Assembly: GCF_035222375.1 (NCBI RefSeq)
Contig: NC_085889.1
Location: 2,728,001 to 2,792,000 of the forward strand
Source: Podospora pseudocomata
Taxonomy: Eukaryota; Ascomycota; Sordariomycetes; Sordariales; Podosporaceae
Length of the DNA: 64,000 nt
Reading direction: 5' to 3'
The notes under the pieces were generated by a model, which was given only the letters and a program-made list of their open reading frames with translations, had not been told where the DNA came from and searched no databases. Of this stretch, positions 22,895 to 35,530 are shown in pieces. Numbering within the stretch: the stretch's first letter is position 1; each line of letters starts with the position of its first letter. The translations under genes and the position numbers were made by a program.

Positions 22895-23339
22895 AGATGG
22901 GTGTAGAGGAAACCAAGGGGCTCTTGCGGATGGTTAGATCTTGGCTCAGAAGACCTGTAAATAGTGTTATACATACGTCCCACCACCCAAAAGTTATGTT
23001 TTTTGTCCCGTGCTGTCCCAGTCTCAAATGCTGAGGCCATTGCCAGGCGTCATGGCGCATGTCACGTGATGCAGTGCACAGACCGGGTGCAAAGCTGGAG
23101 CTGTCCGCCCCGCAGTGCCGCAGCACCGAAAGCTGCCAGAGAGTTTAACGCATCCCGACGCTTGCCATTCCCCGGCGAGAAATTTATCATCAAGCAGACC
23201 TCTAACCGTCACACCACCACCACCCCCCGCCGAACGTCTCCGCCGTCAACTGCCTCGACCACCCGGCCCACTTCCACCGGCCACACACCAACTCCCGCGA
23301 GCTTTCACTCCTTTCCAGTCCAACCAACCTCCCGCCAAA
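22895..23339. other. intergenic between two complex I genes
   Basis: 445 bases: 3' region of the 23 kDa subunit gene and a C-rich 5' leader of the ACP gene. No gene. Confidence 0.5.
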
Positions 23340-24072
23340 ATGTTCCGCACCGCCGTCCTCCGGTCCGTCGCTCTTGCGTCGCGGACCGCCGCTGTTCGCT
23401 CTGCCGCTGCCCACTCCCTCAGATTAGCCGCCCCCTCCGCGGCCAAGAGCTTCGTCCCCAAGGCCTCTGCCAGCTGGGCTCTTCAAATGCGGGGTTATGC
23501 GTCGGGTGGTGGTCTCACAAAGCAGGAGGTCTACGAGAGAATCAAGGAGCTTCTGTCTGGGTTTGACAAGGTGCTTTTTGTCCTGCATTTCGGTTCCTGT
23601 TTCTGGTCATGGAGAGGTGCTAACAGTGGCTTTTTTGCTGCAGGTCAACAACCCCGAGAACGTGAGTGCTATGGCCGGCAACAACCTATGGGTGTCGAAA
23701 TGTGTGGAGGAGTTGGAGGAGAAGGAGAGGAATGATGTACGGCCTTGGAGAATGGGAGCTGACGGGTGGCTTAGATTACGGAAACCGCCCACTTCGCCAA
23801 TGACCTCGGGTTGGACAGCTTGGATACCGTTGAGGTTGTGATGGCTATTGAGGAGGTATGGATGACCCCTGCCCCTCTTTGCTGTGACGTGGGAAGGGAT
23901 ACTAACGACATGGGCAACAGGAGTTCAGCATTGAGATCCCCGATAAGGATGCCGACACCATCCACAGTGGTATGTAGCCCATACCCATTGCAAGCTGATG
24001 ATTCTAACCTGTATAATGTCAACAGTTGACAAGGCCGTCGAGTATATCACCTCCCAGCCTGATGCCAACTAA
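23340..24072 (+). CDS. NDUFAB1 ortholog: mitochondrial acyl carrier protein
   Basis: 141 residues in five exons: 23340-23570, 23644-23661, 23775-23855, 23921-23969 and 24026-24072. The second exon is just 18 bases (VNNPEN). An Arg/Ala/Ser-rich presequence is followed by LTKQEVYERIKELLSGFDK and the phosphopantetheine site DLGLDSLDTVEVVMAIEEEF (Ser about 98), ending VDKAVEYITSQPDAN. It serves mitochondrial fatty acid synthesis (lipoate precursor) and is also a complex I subunit and a partner of LYR proteins. It lies next to another complex I gene on the same strand. Confidence 0.96.
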
Positions 24073-25098
24073 GCAGTTGTTGCCGGCTTAATAATGGATG
24101 GGGGAAAAACAACCACATAGAGCACCAACAATTGTATTTTGTATTTGGGCCGTTTCTTGTCGCCGCCGTTGCCGCCTGTCCCGCCTTGTACCATACTCAC
24201 AACTCATTTCATGTATCACGACAATACAGTTACCAAGTCTCGAGATGGTACTTACATAGCATCTATGGAACAGAGGGACTGCTACAGCCTGGGGCTGGTG
24301 AGCATCAAGCCATGAAGGGGTAGGAGGAATCTGTCCAGTCGCATGTCTTTTGCGATTCAAGTCTATCAGCAAAGCTGCCAAAGGATGTCTATCTTGGACA
24401 TGTCTGTTCATGTCTGTTCGATTTTGTATAAAATATCTCTAGGTATCCAACCTGCATGGCAAGAAACCCATGTTGCATCCATAGGGTCCAGACTCTACTT
24501 CACCGCCAACCAGCTCTTGGTTATTCTCTGCTTCCATGTACTGAGCGATCTATTGCCTCTGTATTACATATACTGCCATTACATTTATCCTTGTCGATAC
24601 CTGATCCTCGAAGTTTCTCACGTGGCCACACCAACACCGCAACTTCAACCAGAAAGGAAACGGATTTGGGAGTCGAGATGCATGTGTGATATGTTTCCTG
24701 GGAGAGCAACGACAACGTTGTGGTAAAACACTCCTGAAAAAGAACTCGAGAGCCTGCAAAGAACGAGTAAAAACAAAACACCGCCCCGACCGATTTCCTA
24801 CCCCGTACATATCCAGACAAAAGAGAGTGATACAAAGAAACAAGATGACTATACCCACAAGTCAAATCCTGACAGTATCAGGCAATTTGTGTCGAGATGT
24901 ATGCCTCCCTCAAGAGTGACCTAACCACACCACGCTATGCCCCTTGAGATCCTTGCTGCAGCTATATATGTAAAAAGTACGCTGCAGACGATGCAATTCC
25001 TTTGTTATCATGCTCCGCTTCAACGTTGGTCTATTCCCTTGCCTTTTTTTCTTTTGCTCTTTTTGTGCCTACCAACCCAAACTCCTGAAGCCAAAGCA
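24073..25098. other. convergent 3' region, no gene
   Basis: About 1 kb between two convergent genes, T-rich and A-rich, as expected for two 3' untranslated regions. No coding signal that I trust. Confidence 0.5.
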
Positions 25099-27065
25099 CT
25101 ATCTTCCACCGACCGCTTCAACAGCACCAGTGCCGCTGTTGCCTTCGCCGTTGGCCCCGGCAGATCTGTTATTGGCAACGACCGTGGCGTAGCTGTTGGA
25201 CCAGGCAGTGGCACTCAGAGGGCTGGCAGTACTGTTCACTTGTTGGTTTCCGGTTCCGCGCTTGCGAGCTCTCGCCTGGGCATCATCTTCGTCGTCCATG
25301 CTGAACACAAATGCGGCCTCCTCTTCATCCATTGGGGACTTGAAGCGCCCAGTAGCGCTCGAACCTATTGAGGTGCTGCTGACATGTCTTGCCAGCCCCC
25401 CATCCTTATCCCTGGATTCGCCAATGACGCCTGCTCCGTTGGCATTGCGTGGAACATTGGGCCGGATATGGGGGCTTGAATCAGCCGAACCGTCGTCGGA
25501 CAGCTGGGTGTCTCGAAGCTGCTGAGTCAGGGCCGACACTCCCACCGTGTTTCCATCCAGCCCTGATGTGATGGCGCTGGCAAGGCTCGAGTTTCGGAGC
25601 GGGCTTCCCACATGGCCGAATGCTGAGGCGTGCTTAAAAGACCGGCCCGTCTCCAGGTGGCCGTCATCCTCCTTTTGCCTCCCCCACAACGGACCCCAGC
25701 GGCCAGGGCTGGAAGGTTGAATGGGAGTGCCGAACTTGGTGATGGGGGCAGGCGGGCAGGATTCGGCGATTGTCTCACGGTTGAGGGCGTCCATTCCACG
25801 GATTGTGTTGGTTGTAGAGCCCCTCCTTGCCCTCTCTGTCGGCGTCAGCACCTCGTTGGCCAGCGTGCCTGGCACATAATCTTCCTCAAAGAGGAACTGC
25901 TCGGAATCATCCCAATCCATGTCGACTTTGGGCACGCTGTTGCTCATCATGCGGATCTTGGCGAATCGGGAAGCGTTGCTGTGCATAGGCCGCTTTCCAA
26001 AGTACTCATCACCACCCAGCGCCGAGCTGAATCCAAGAGAACCGGAAGGCGGGCTGCTACCAAAGCCTGAGATGTCCTGTGTTGCAAGTCCTGACGGTGA
26101 CAGGTGGCTGTTTCCAAAGGCAGACGCGTGCAAGTGCCTCAACGCATCCGAAGTACGACCACTCTTGGCGGCACTGAGCGAGGAGGAAGGCGAGTCCAAT
26201 CCAAATTGGGCCGGGACCGAAGATGGCCAAGGACCGCCCCTAGCCGCATGTGAGATCCCGTTGCTGTCGAATGACGCCGGGAGGGGAGCATCCAGCACCG
26301 AAAGTCCTTTGATGTTGGGAGAAAGACCCAGTCCAAAGCGGTTTGGCTCCTCGTCTCGTGGTGATCCGTAGGCGGAAGCAGGGTTGGAAGTGTACGAGGT
26401 GGTGTCGATCGTGGGCACGCCGCTTTCGAGAGCCAGCTGATGGCTGTAGAGTTCGTCTTGTAGCGCAAACGCCGTGGCGTTGTATGGAGAATCTGCGCGC
26501 ATAAAAGAGTTGGTCAAGGCACTGCTGGCCGGCTGATGGTATGTCGTCGGGTTCACGCGGGCACCGAGGGCGACTCCGGGGGGAACACCTATCGTCACAC
26601 CGTTCTTGCCATAGTTGATGCGGCGGCCATCGGGGAGCACATGGATATTGGCGCACTTTGGGCCAAACTTGCAGTTGCCCTGCAGTCCGTCAGCTTATCA
26701 GTCCTCCCAAACACAAGTGTCGAGGGCGTACCTTGGCAAAGTACTTGCAAACGTTTTCGGCGGCCGAGCTCAGGTCATGGCTAAAGGGGCATGCATTGCC
26801 TGCCTGGCAGGCGCCTTGTCGGAAGAACTTGCATGGGACGTGCGAGGTGTCTGTCAGGAGCAAGTTGATGGGTCAGCAAGGGTTTGGAGGAAAGTGCTTC
26901 GCCATCGCAAAACCTACTGGGTGGGCTTCGTGATGCATCGAAGCGATGGGCGGCGGCGGGCATGGGAGCCATTATCCCACCACCACTCGAGTGACCGGCT
27001 TGTGGTGGAATGTTGAGACTGCCGGTGCGCATGTGGCGAAACTCGCCCAGGTTGGACGTCGACAT
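25099..27065 (-). CDS. double CCCH zinc-finger protein, probably RNA-binding
   Basis: 615 residues in three exons, with introns at 26851-26917 and 26680-26731. Start MSTSNLGEFRHMRTGSLN. Two tandem CCCH fingers lie at about 55-100: CKFFRQGACQAGNACPFSH and CKYFAKGNCKFGPKCANIH, each C-x7-C-x5-C-x3-H. VLPDGRRINYGKNG follows. The rest is a long Ser/Pro/Gly-rich disordered tail with an acidic patch (MDEEEAAFVFSMDDEDD). The layout matches fungal Lee1-like CCCH proteins, which are expected to bind RNA. Regulation of mRNA stability or translation is inferred, not shown. Confidence 0.88.
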
Positions 27066-30000
27066 TGTGTCGAGCGCCGGTGAGGTTCGTGGACAGGCTG
27101 CGGCGAGGAGGGAGATGTTGAGCCTCCGCTAGGTGGTGGTGCAGACTGCGGCGCCGGATCGATCGAGGGGTCGTGGTCAATCAGACAGGGGTGGGCACGC
27201 GACGAAGTCGCTGCCAAATCAGAAAAGACAGCTTCAAGTCTCGAGGTGCGGCCGAGGGGTGTTTTCAAAAGAGAGGGTATTTCGAACCAAGCCCGGGAGC
27301 GGAGACGGCGGGTGGTGAGATGTTGCGTCGTGTGAGACCGAGGGGGGGAGCTTGAGCGCAGATAGCGGCATGTATGGATGTGGCGAGCCGAGCGAGATCT
27401 CGGGTGTTAAAAGGGCTGGAGGGCGGGCGGGGAGAGGGCGGTGGGATCAGTTGGTGAGGCGCTTGGCACTGGTGGGGAGCCGTGGATCTGAGGTGTGCAC
27501 TTTTCGGGTTGTCCACCGACCGCCTGATGCCGCAAAGACGTCTAACTTTTGTTCTATTTGGAACCGTCCCTCGAGTCCCTGACTTTTGCGCGCAGAGCTT
27601 CTGTCACAGCAACCCAACTGACTCAATAGGCAGTTGAAGCGGTTTGTTGGTGTGGTGTAGCAGGACTTGTCAGTTTTTCTTATTGACCACCTCATGGTCT
27701 CACGGGCAGGTGCGCGCACCTCACCATCCCCCACCATCACCTTCTCGATATTACTGTCAGATGTGCCGTTTCAACGTGGGGGTGCCGGATGTACTGTCGT
27801 GATTGTATAATTCTCAGGACCGGCGGGACCGTTTTCTCGACCAAACACAACGGCCTGAGTGACAATGCCAGCTTCCGGTGTGCAGCTACCTACTTAAGCG
27901 GGGGCGCCGTTGGAGTCATCCAAACCCTCGGTGAAGAAGCCAACCAACACTTCAGCCCCTCAACTGCCTTAAGAATGATCACAAGGTTTGAAAGTGTGCC
28001 AGCGATTCAGGTTGAGCACCATTCACCGACTTGAAAGGAATGGAATGCGCCAAGCTACGGCCGGGGTTAAGGGAACTCCTTGGACTTCCCGCCAGCCATC
28101 GAGATGGCGATAAGAGATAAGCACGGGGTCGGAAGGAGGGGCATGAGGGGTAACATCCAAGGAGGTCACTATCTTGAACAATTTCACCGCCACAAAACAA
28201 TCCCAGCAAAAACATTTTTTTGCAGGGCAGAAACACCTTTCCGGGAAAGGGCGAGTTGAAGATTGGATTGAGCCCTCTGCCGATAAGGTGACTGATACCT
28301 ACCCGGTGGCGCCTCATGGACATATGCACAAAACACCCTGCACCCCTCGTCATCCCTACTCCCCGGATTTGCATGATGCATTTCGCAACCTGCATGCCAA
28401 CGTTGTTGATATTCAACCACCTTTTGCTTTCCCCACACATTCCATCTGACTCTTGCTTCTTTGCCCGGTGACTTTGCTCCGCATCAACACCCCCACTCCC
28501 GTCCGTCCCCTCACCTTCTCCCTGAACATCGCACATCCGCTGAGAAGGTCGATGCGAGAGCGGTACTGCAGTGTCCGTCCATCTTGCAGCTGCTATTCTG
28601 CCTACACGAACCATGCCTTGAATCAAGTTGGACGTCCCGCATAGACTACCTCCTTCTTGCGCGTTCCCAGCCATCCATTACTGGCTGCCGAGTGTGGGGA
28701 GTGTGAGTGTGATCCGTCTGGAGTGCTCATCAACAAATCAAGGGGCAATACAGACCACCCCCAACGCAGATGCATGCAGCTAGGACACCCACTCCCTCCC
28801 CAGCCACGATAGTAGAGGACGGTTGACGCTTCTTCCACGCTTCACCGGTGTCTCAGCCGAGCCCGCAGCAGCCCAGCAACATATCGACAGCAGACCCCTC
28901 CTCGTATCGGGCCTGGGCCTGTCGTCAGTTCTCACATCGCGCGGAATAAATCACCGTTTCACAGCTGCCCTGATACCTTTGCAACAGAGGTCGAATGGCC
29001 AAACACCCAAGTAGCATCCGTGGTGGTCATCTTTCTGTTTTCGTTTTGACAGAAAGATTGGCAGCTTGGTCTCATCTGATCTGGTTTTGTTAGCCGCTAC
29101 ATGTTCCGGTCCACCTCCACGCAACACTCTTCATCTCAGACATCACACCATCAAAGCAGCTCCTGTTCAACCACCCGACTACAAGTTTGACTATGCTTGA
29201 TCCGGACAACAGCTTACCTCGCGGCCTTAACTCACCCACACAATTTGTCAACATCCCACGTCGCATGGGCGGACGAGACGCAAGACTGTCGCATTTTCTA
29301 TCTGAGCTGAGCTGATCATGCAGGATTCTGGAAATCCCATAACCCATGACCCCCCCAAAGGGCATCACCCGCCCCTCTCGCAGTTTCTATTGCAGGACGG
29401 TGACGTAGTGTGTGCTCGTCATGATACCAGATATGTGCAAAATACAAGTTCACAAGCACCAAGAACTTACCCTATACGTTCGCCCAAGTCCAATGTGCTT
29501 TGCTACACCTTTCCTACCTTACATGGCTTCAAACGCAGAACCAAATATCAGATGGCGGCAGTTAACAAGGTAGGTCGTGGATATCATTCAAGAGCCTTTC
29601 TATTGATGAAGACCGTGAGGGTGGTGTGCTTCTCAATGAGATAGGATATCATCATATCAGCTGAGCTAAGACAAGTCTGCCAATATTCTACTACATGTGC
29701 ATGAGAAAGCTATCTCTGTCTGGTTTAGCACCGTATGGCTTAAAAACGGAGTTTTACGGATTCTTTGACGATTGTCTCGTGATTACATTTCGTGTAGGTA
29801 TTCCTCGACGCCTCACAACGACCATCACTGTTTCTCGAGAAGCAACACACTATCATCAATTCCGCACACGTGTCTACATCTAGAATATAAAATCACACCA
29901 TCATTCATACCAAAATGTCAGATGGTTGGCCGTCAAATGGGTAGATAGTCTGAGTTTTCCTCCAGGCCTTCACGACCGTGCCCCCACGCCCTGCTTTCTG

Positions 30001-30355
30001 GTGTCTCGCCACTTTGTACAGGACGCCTGTTAGCAGCCGCGTGTCACCTACCACCTTGCGTGTCCTCGGGCCTATCCAACTGGTGACCGAGACCTGAAAG
30101 GGAGCTCTGCGCATATCTGGACACACCTACTCTTGTAGTACTGGACCGATGCCACGCACGCTGTTTTGTTTTCTATATAGGACATCAAATTCTGCTCACA
30201 GCTTCAAAATTCCTTGTATCATGAGTGTACCTGAGGCAAGGTAGCTTGCAAAGCCAATCTAACCACGCCTACATAGACAAAAGGTCTCAACGAGTAACAG
30301 GCGGGAGATATGATTACCACATCCCTTCTTCGTATTGTAAAATCATTCTACCTGT
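27066..30355. other. 3.3 kb gene-poor region
   Basis: Long frames exist (for example minus strand 27979-28674) but have no domain, poor composition and no splice context, and I do not accept them. The left part is GC-rich and probably the long 5' leader and promoter of the CCCH gene. I found no tRNA and no transposon ends. Confidence 0.45.
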
Positions 30356-31599
30356 TTACACATACACGTAGCAGAAGGGCGCCCCACTGACAGTGTTCAT
30401 GCTGTCCTTGATCTTGATGGCCGGCTGGTGGGGCAAGACATCAATAAAGTCCTCCACTGTGACGTTGGGACTGGGAGGGAAGTTGCCCCAGGTGCCCGTG
30501 CCAAAGACATCCTTGCGGTTATTGAAGTCGAGATTCTGCCAGATCCAATAGATTCGATCCAACTGATTGTGATGGAACCAAAAGGCCGGATCATAGGGTG
30601 AGATGATTGGATCACGAGTGATGCCGCCGACGCCCCAGTGGCCACCTCCGTGAATGCCGATGGGCTTTTCCGTTGTCACTCTGGGGTCGCCCTCCTTTTG
30701 TCTTGTCAGCAACTTCAATCGCCGGGTTGCCCGAAAGGACAAGGCAGACTTACCAAGAACCCTTGGAACTCCCGTATGTTGTCATAACCGAGGATAAGCT
30801 CAGTGCTGTTGCGGAAAGTAGACCACCTTTGGAGAGGGTTCGTGTTCAAGTCTCTGTCCAAGCACCTAGGATTATTGCCGTAGACCGTCTCGTTGGTCCA
30901 AGGCGTCCCATCGAGAGGGAAAGGCCCGAGCCTGACCACCGTGTCATTGAACGGACCGCTCTCGACGCATCCGCCGCCAGTGCCGGGAGGGAACACAACC
31001 CGAATGGGTTCGGGATCGGGCCCGCCAATGATGTCCAGAATGAAGTCTGGCCTTCCGGGAACAAACACTCCGTCGCTGCCAATGGAAGTATCGGAGCCGT
31101 CGAAAAGGGGGCTGCCTCTCATGTTGTTCACGTCCAGGCCCCACTCCCAGTAGGGTAGCCCTTGGGTCCACCCGCACTCTGTCTCGAGGAGGGTCTCGTA
31201 GGTGAAGAGAAAGTAGCGATGCCAAACCAAAAAGGTGGCACTCATGTGAACGAAGAATGTACGCCATGCGTGAGCATAAGCGAGGTCATCCCAGAGAGTG
31301 ATGGCTCCCGGGACCGTGCCGTCTTTGGGAAGGACAGAGGGTTTGCCTTGAAGACACTTGACCGCGGCAACAAACTTGCGGCGGTCGGCCTTGGAGAGAG
31401 TGCGCCATTCCCGACGGTACTTGATTTTGGTCGGGGTGCAGGTGCCGCCAGTCCGAGTCAGGGCGCTGAGAGTAGCGAGGGCATTCAGACCCTTGAGGGC
31501 AAGACCGGAGTCAATGGCAGCTTGGGCATAGTTGGGAATGTTGAGAGGAGTTGCTGTGGCAAGGCCGGCGGTGAAAAGAAGGGCGGAGAGGAGCTGCAT
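30356..31599 (-). CDS. secreted tyrosinase family copper oxidase
   Basis: 394 residues in two exons (intron 30695-30753, GTAAGT...AAAAG). A signal peptide (MQLLSALLFTAGLATATP) starts at 31599; an upstream in-frame ATG at 31656 would bury it, so I rejected that one. CuA site: DDLAYAHAWRTFFVHMSA and FLVWHRYFLFTYE. CuB site: GIHGGGHW (split off by the intron) and DPAFWFHHNQLDRIYWIWQ. N-glycosylation sequons are present (NDT, NET, NST). Oxidises monophenols or o-diphenols outside the cell, possibly for pigment or defence. It is not close enough to the PKS to call a cluster member. Confidence 0.92.
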
Positions 31600-32958
31600 G
31601 TTGCAAGATGCTTGAGGGATGAGAAAGAAAGGATGGAGAGTGCAGAGAAAACACAAACAGCTGGAGAAGATGGTCTTGAAATACTATTTTTGCTTTCGTC
31701 ATCCAAAAGGCAAAAGTGGTGAGATTCAGGGGTTGTTCTGACAGGTGGGCCGATCCTTGCCCAATTCTTACCAGGTATCCCAGATATCACGTCTTCTTGC
31801 CGGCCGCGGCAACTTTCTTTTACATGTTCTATCTTGTCTATTGGCAAATAACGTGGCAGTATGCCAGTTGTGGTGTCCTGCTTACTTCCAAGAGATGCAA
31901 AGAAGGTAACATTACCTATTTGTTGGCCGTTAGTGGACAGCCCTGCATAGTATTTCCTGCAAGGTCCGACAAGCGAGTCCACAGAGAAGACCTAACCATA
32001 GTTGCATCCCAGATGGTAGCGGGCGCCTCGCAAGCATTGACTGGAGTAGAATAAGATGCATTGCTGGTAGTGTGTGCAACCGAAATAGACGTTACACGTA
32101 CTGACTGTGCTTTGTTTTTGAAGGCATGTTAGGTAACACACGTACTCTGCTTCGGTTTAGATGCCCGATAGGTCGCAGAATGCGTCCCATGTCACCAACC
32201 GACCTTGGCCCTCTTTTTCGTGAAAATTCGGTTCTGGTGGTCAGACAAAACACATGGTACGCACGGCTCGTTGGGCCTCAAAGCAGCACTATTGTTTCTT
32301 GGGCGTTCTTGTGTAGTGGAGATGATGTGGTTGTTGATGAGGTTTATCTTTCTTCCCAAAGCTTCAACCATGGCCTTTGTATTACTTGAGCGTGGCGGCT
32401 GACGTGCAACCAACGAAAAGGACCATGATGATCAAAGACAGGACCAGGTTTTAGAATCATCGACAGGGACTTGAGAAACCTCAAAACGTCTTCTTTTAGA
32501 TGTTAACATGAGGCAACAGCAGATAGACTAAGGTATAGAATAGAACATCGATCAACTCGTGTCAAGTCAGGGAAGCGAATAGGCATCTAGGTAGCTTGAC
32601 ACTGCAAATGAAGAAAAACACCATGACCAAGGACATGCTGCAGTTGAAACGATTGTGAAGATATCAGTACAAAGTGGTGTAAGTACCTAGGTAGTTAAAG
32701 ACTGTGAGAGAAGAAAACCGAAAATAGTCCAAAGAGAGATCATCAGACCCGTCCAGTTCAAAATACTTGTTGCCAATTAGTTCGCCTGCAATGTGGATTG
32801 TGGCCAGTATGAGACTGATCATAACTTCTTGCCTGTTGTGTCGACACATGATCATGACCATTGCTTTCCACTACTAACGCGTGATTGTAACAGAAAGACC
32901 ACCATACTGAATGGTGGTCCAAAGCCTGAATGCGAGAATTGTTAGCAGTTGTATCACC
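31600..32958. other. intergenic, no gene
   Basis: About 1.4 kb between two minus-strand genes. The short frames carry no recognisable domain. Confidence 0.45.
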
Positions 32959-33381
32959 TCATCGGCTCATCAAATATATGGAAACATACCACCAGTTTAC
33001 ACTCCCTGTGAGAATATTAGCATGGCAATACAACTTACCAAGAGCTAGTTTCAATGAAGACTCACAGGATTCGTACTCCTCGGCGCTAGCAACAGCGCAA
33101 CCACACTGTCCCGTGTCACCATGGACACACATACGTCCGATTGCTGCCTGATGGCATCCACCACCACGGCTGCAAAGATCAGCAAGTCTGCCGCTAGGCT
33201 TCATGGGATCATCCCAACGGCCAGCATCATTGTTGTGGACGCAACCCCAGGCCAAGAGAGCAGCTTCGGCCGCGGCGGTGGTATTGAACTCGATGTCCTT
33301 GGCTTCAAGCTTAACCTCGGTGGCGGGCATGGCCATCGCAGCCTGTGCAAAGGCAGCAAAAGACAGCCAGGTAGTTTTCAT
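32959..33381 (-). CDS. small cysteine-rich secreted protein
   Basis: Signal peptide MKTTWLSFAAFAQAAMA followed by about 120 residues with eight cysteines after the signal (WGC, LCSRGGGC, RMC, QCGC, YESC, LYC). The cysteine content and size suit an effector-like or antimicrobial secreted protein. The 3' end is unsure: GTGAGT and GTAAGT donors lie near 33060 and 33035, so the last about 40 residues may instead be spliced. No family recognised. It lies alone in a gene-poor stretch, a common setting for such genes. Confidence 0.6.
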   Translation of the reverse strand: MKTTWLSFAAFAQAAMAMPATEVKLEAKDIEFNTTAAAEAALLAWGCVHNNDAGRWDDPMKPSGRLADLCSRGGGCHQAAIGRMCVHGDTGQCGCAVASAEEYESCESSLKLALGKLYCHANILTGSVNWWYVSIYLMSR

Positions 33382-35530
33382 GTTGATGGTTCAGGGGTTG
33401 AAATCTTGAGTATCTAACTGTTGCAATGTTGGGTTTTGGGCCTGCTGGTTGACCTTGAGTTGACGAATCCACTTTCTGAGGAATGATTAGGGCTACTCAT
33501 AGAAAAGCCTTGGGCACCTGTTCTTGTTTTCGTCCGTTATCTGGGAATTGTTCTCATCAAGTTGTTGGCATTTTCGTCCAGGCTTCATGATCCTACTCAA
33601 TCTTGATCCAGCCCACCCATCAAGTCGTTTGACTGAATTGCTTGATAACGTCAGGCCTTTGTTGCACAGAGCGAGGTGCTGTTGGAGAAACGTTTGCTGC
33701 AATTAGAAGGTGATAGACATTTCCTGTCCCTTGTGGAACCATGTCCTTGATTCATGCTAAAGACGGTGCTGTGCCGTTGGCAATAATAGTTACTAGTTTG
33801 TTCCAAGAGAGGATCAACAGTAATAACACATTGTCATGCTGAGGGATCCTGCGCTTGTACTGTGTATGCGGTGCCACGGTGAGCCCGAATGTCAACTACC
33901 CTGGTCTCCAATCAATATACATGATGAGCAACATTGTAAAATCACACGCTGACCTTACCACGTATGGTCAATATCTACTTGGTCAGTTGCTTTCTTCGCT
34001 TGTACTACCAGCTGTTGGAAGACGCATCTTTCTAAAGTTGTGTGTTATGCCTAGATTTTAGGTCCAGCTAAAGATCAAAGATCAAGAAAAGGACAGCATT
34101 GCCAATCTCAACTATCTTGTTAGGCACACTAACTGGATCAAGTCAGTACATGCGGTTGGACAAGCCCGGCGGAGAATGCCGACGGGAATCAATGAAACCA
34201 GCTGGAATTTGCCATAACCAACATTGGGGATCAAGAACCATGTGATGTTCAGGATGCTATATTTGCAGACAGGCCATGATCCTTCTCTGTAGTACGTAGC
34301 ACAGAAGGATGGGGACTCGAATTGCAAGAAAACGAAGGAGAAACGTAAGTGTCATGAACTGAATGCCTTTGCATGATTTGATGGGGACGGGTCAACCAAG
34401 GTACATGGAAACAAAAAGGAGTAGCTGGCTTTGGCCGACTCCGACTTCAACGCCTTTTCCTACGTGATCGCACTCAGTGGAAGGATAGATAAAGGACCAA
34501 GCGTGGAAGGCAGAATAACTCGGAATGTTTATTTCAGGAAGGAGAAGAGATGATCCATAGACACCTTACCTGCCATATGTAAAAGCAGCACAGAAGAAGC
34601 GAGGCTGACTAAAGCTTGTATATCAGTTGACCCGATACTAACAATCTTCATCCTTGCCCGGATTCTTCCATCTATCACGTCTTATTCAGCACTTTGAGCA
34701 GAACCGGGAGTTGGGAGCCAAACATGCGCAGGGTCACCCCTGTTTCGGGAACAGTCTTGTCTCCACCCCCTTCTTCCCCGGTCCAACGGGTGTGGGGACA
34801 ATGCGACGTCAAGGCGGAATGGCAACAAGCTCCCCCTTCAACATCTTTCGAGATTGCATCCACAACGACTTGGCTAAATCTATCCATACTAAGAGGCACT
34901 GACAGCAGTTTCAGCACGGTTTGCAGAACTCGGGAACCGCAAAAGAAGATCGGAGCCTCAGTTCAACATACCTAGGTATTCAGTCTATCAACTGCTTCTG
35001 CGCAGATTGTTGTTTTTTGGCTGTCCGTGCGGAGTGCAAGATCTCCCACAAGACATGACATTCCAGGGGCTACACGCACCACATCAGACGACGGGGTTCG
35101 GTGGACCTGCGGTTCTCGTGTACTTCACTTGTTGGACAGATATGTTCCCCATTCAGATCGCCGTGCAGAACGATCTCCTTCTCTCAAACATTTCTTGTTT
35201 GGCTGCACATGTCAGATCCTTGCCTTGGCCGATGCTCCAGCATCTTTTTCGTTATCTGAGACGTGGAGCTTGGGTACAGAACATGCCTGGGGCCTTTTGA
35301 CAATGAGTAATTCAGATGAATGAACGAGAGTTGGAATAGTTTAAAGCTTCGGAAAGTCTACCCGAGCCGTGTTTTCTTGTCCCGGTGTGCTTTTCTCTCT
35401 GCAATCAATCTCCAAGCTCAACCCGACTCGATCTTCCTCTTCCAGCAAATTGTTCCTCGTCTTTGATCTTGAATAATCCCTCCCTTCAGGCTCCATTTGA
35501 TCTGATCTGTCTCCACCCATACCAGCCACA
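33382..35530. other. 2.1 kb gene-poor region
   Basis: No convincing gene. The short frames at 34654-35323 have no domain or splice logic. It holds the promoter of the rhodopsin-like gene at its right end. Confidence 0.45.

Noticed and set aside
24073-25098. tRNA or other small RNA genes, here and in the other gaps
   Set aside because: Looked for T-arm and A/B-box patterns in intergenic sequence and saw none that folds convincingly by eye.
27979-28674. 231-residue minus-strand frame in the gene-poor stretch
   Set aside because: No domain, low-complexity composition unlike a protein, and no splice or promoter context.
30356-31599. Tyrosinase as part of the PKS cluster
   Set aside because: Complex I and other housekeeping genes lie between; 12 kb distance with no link.
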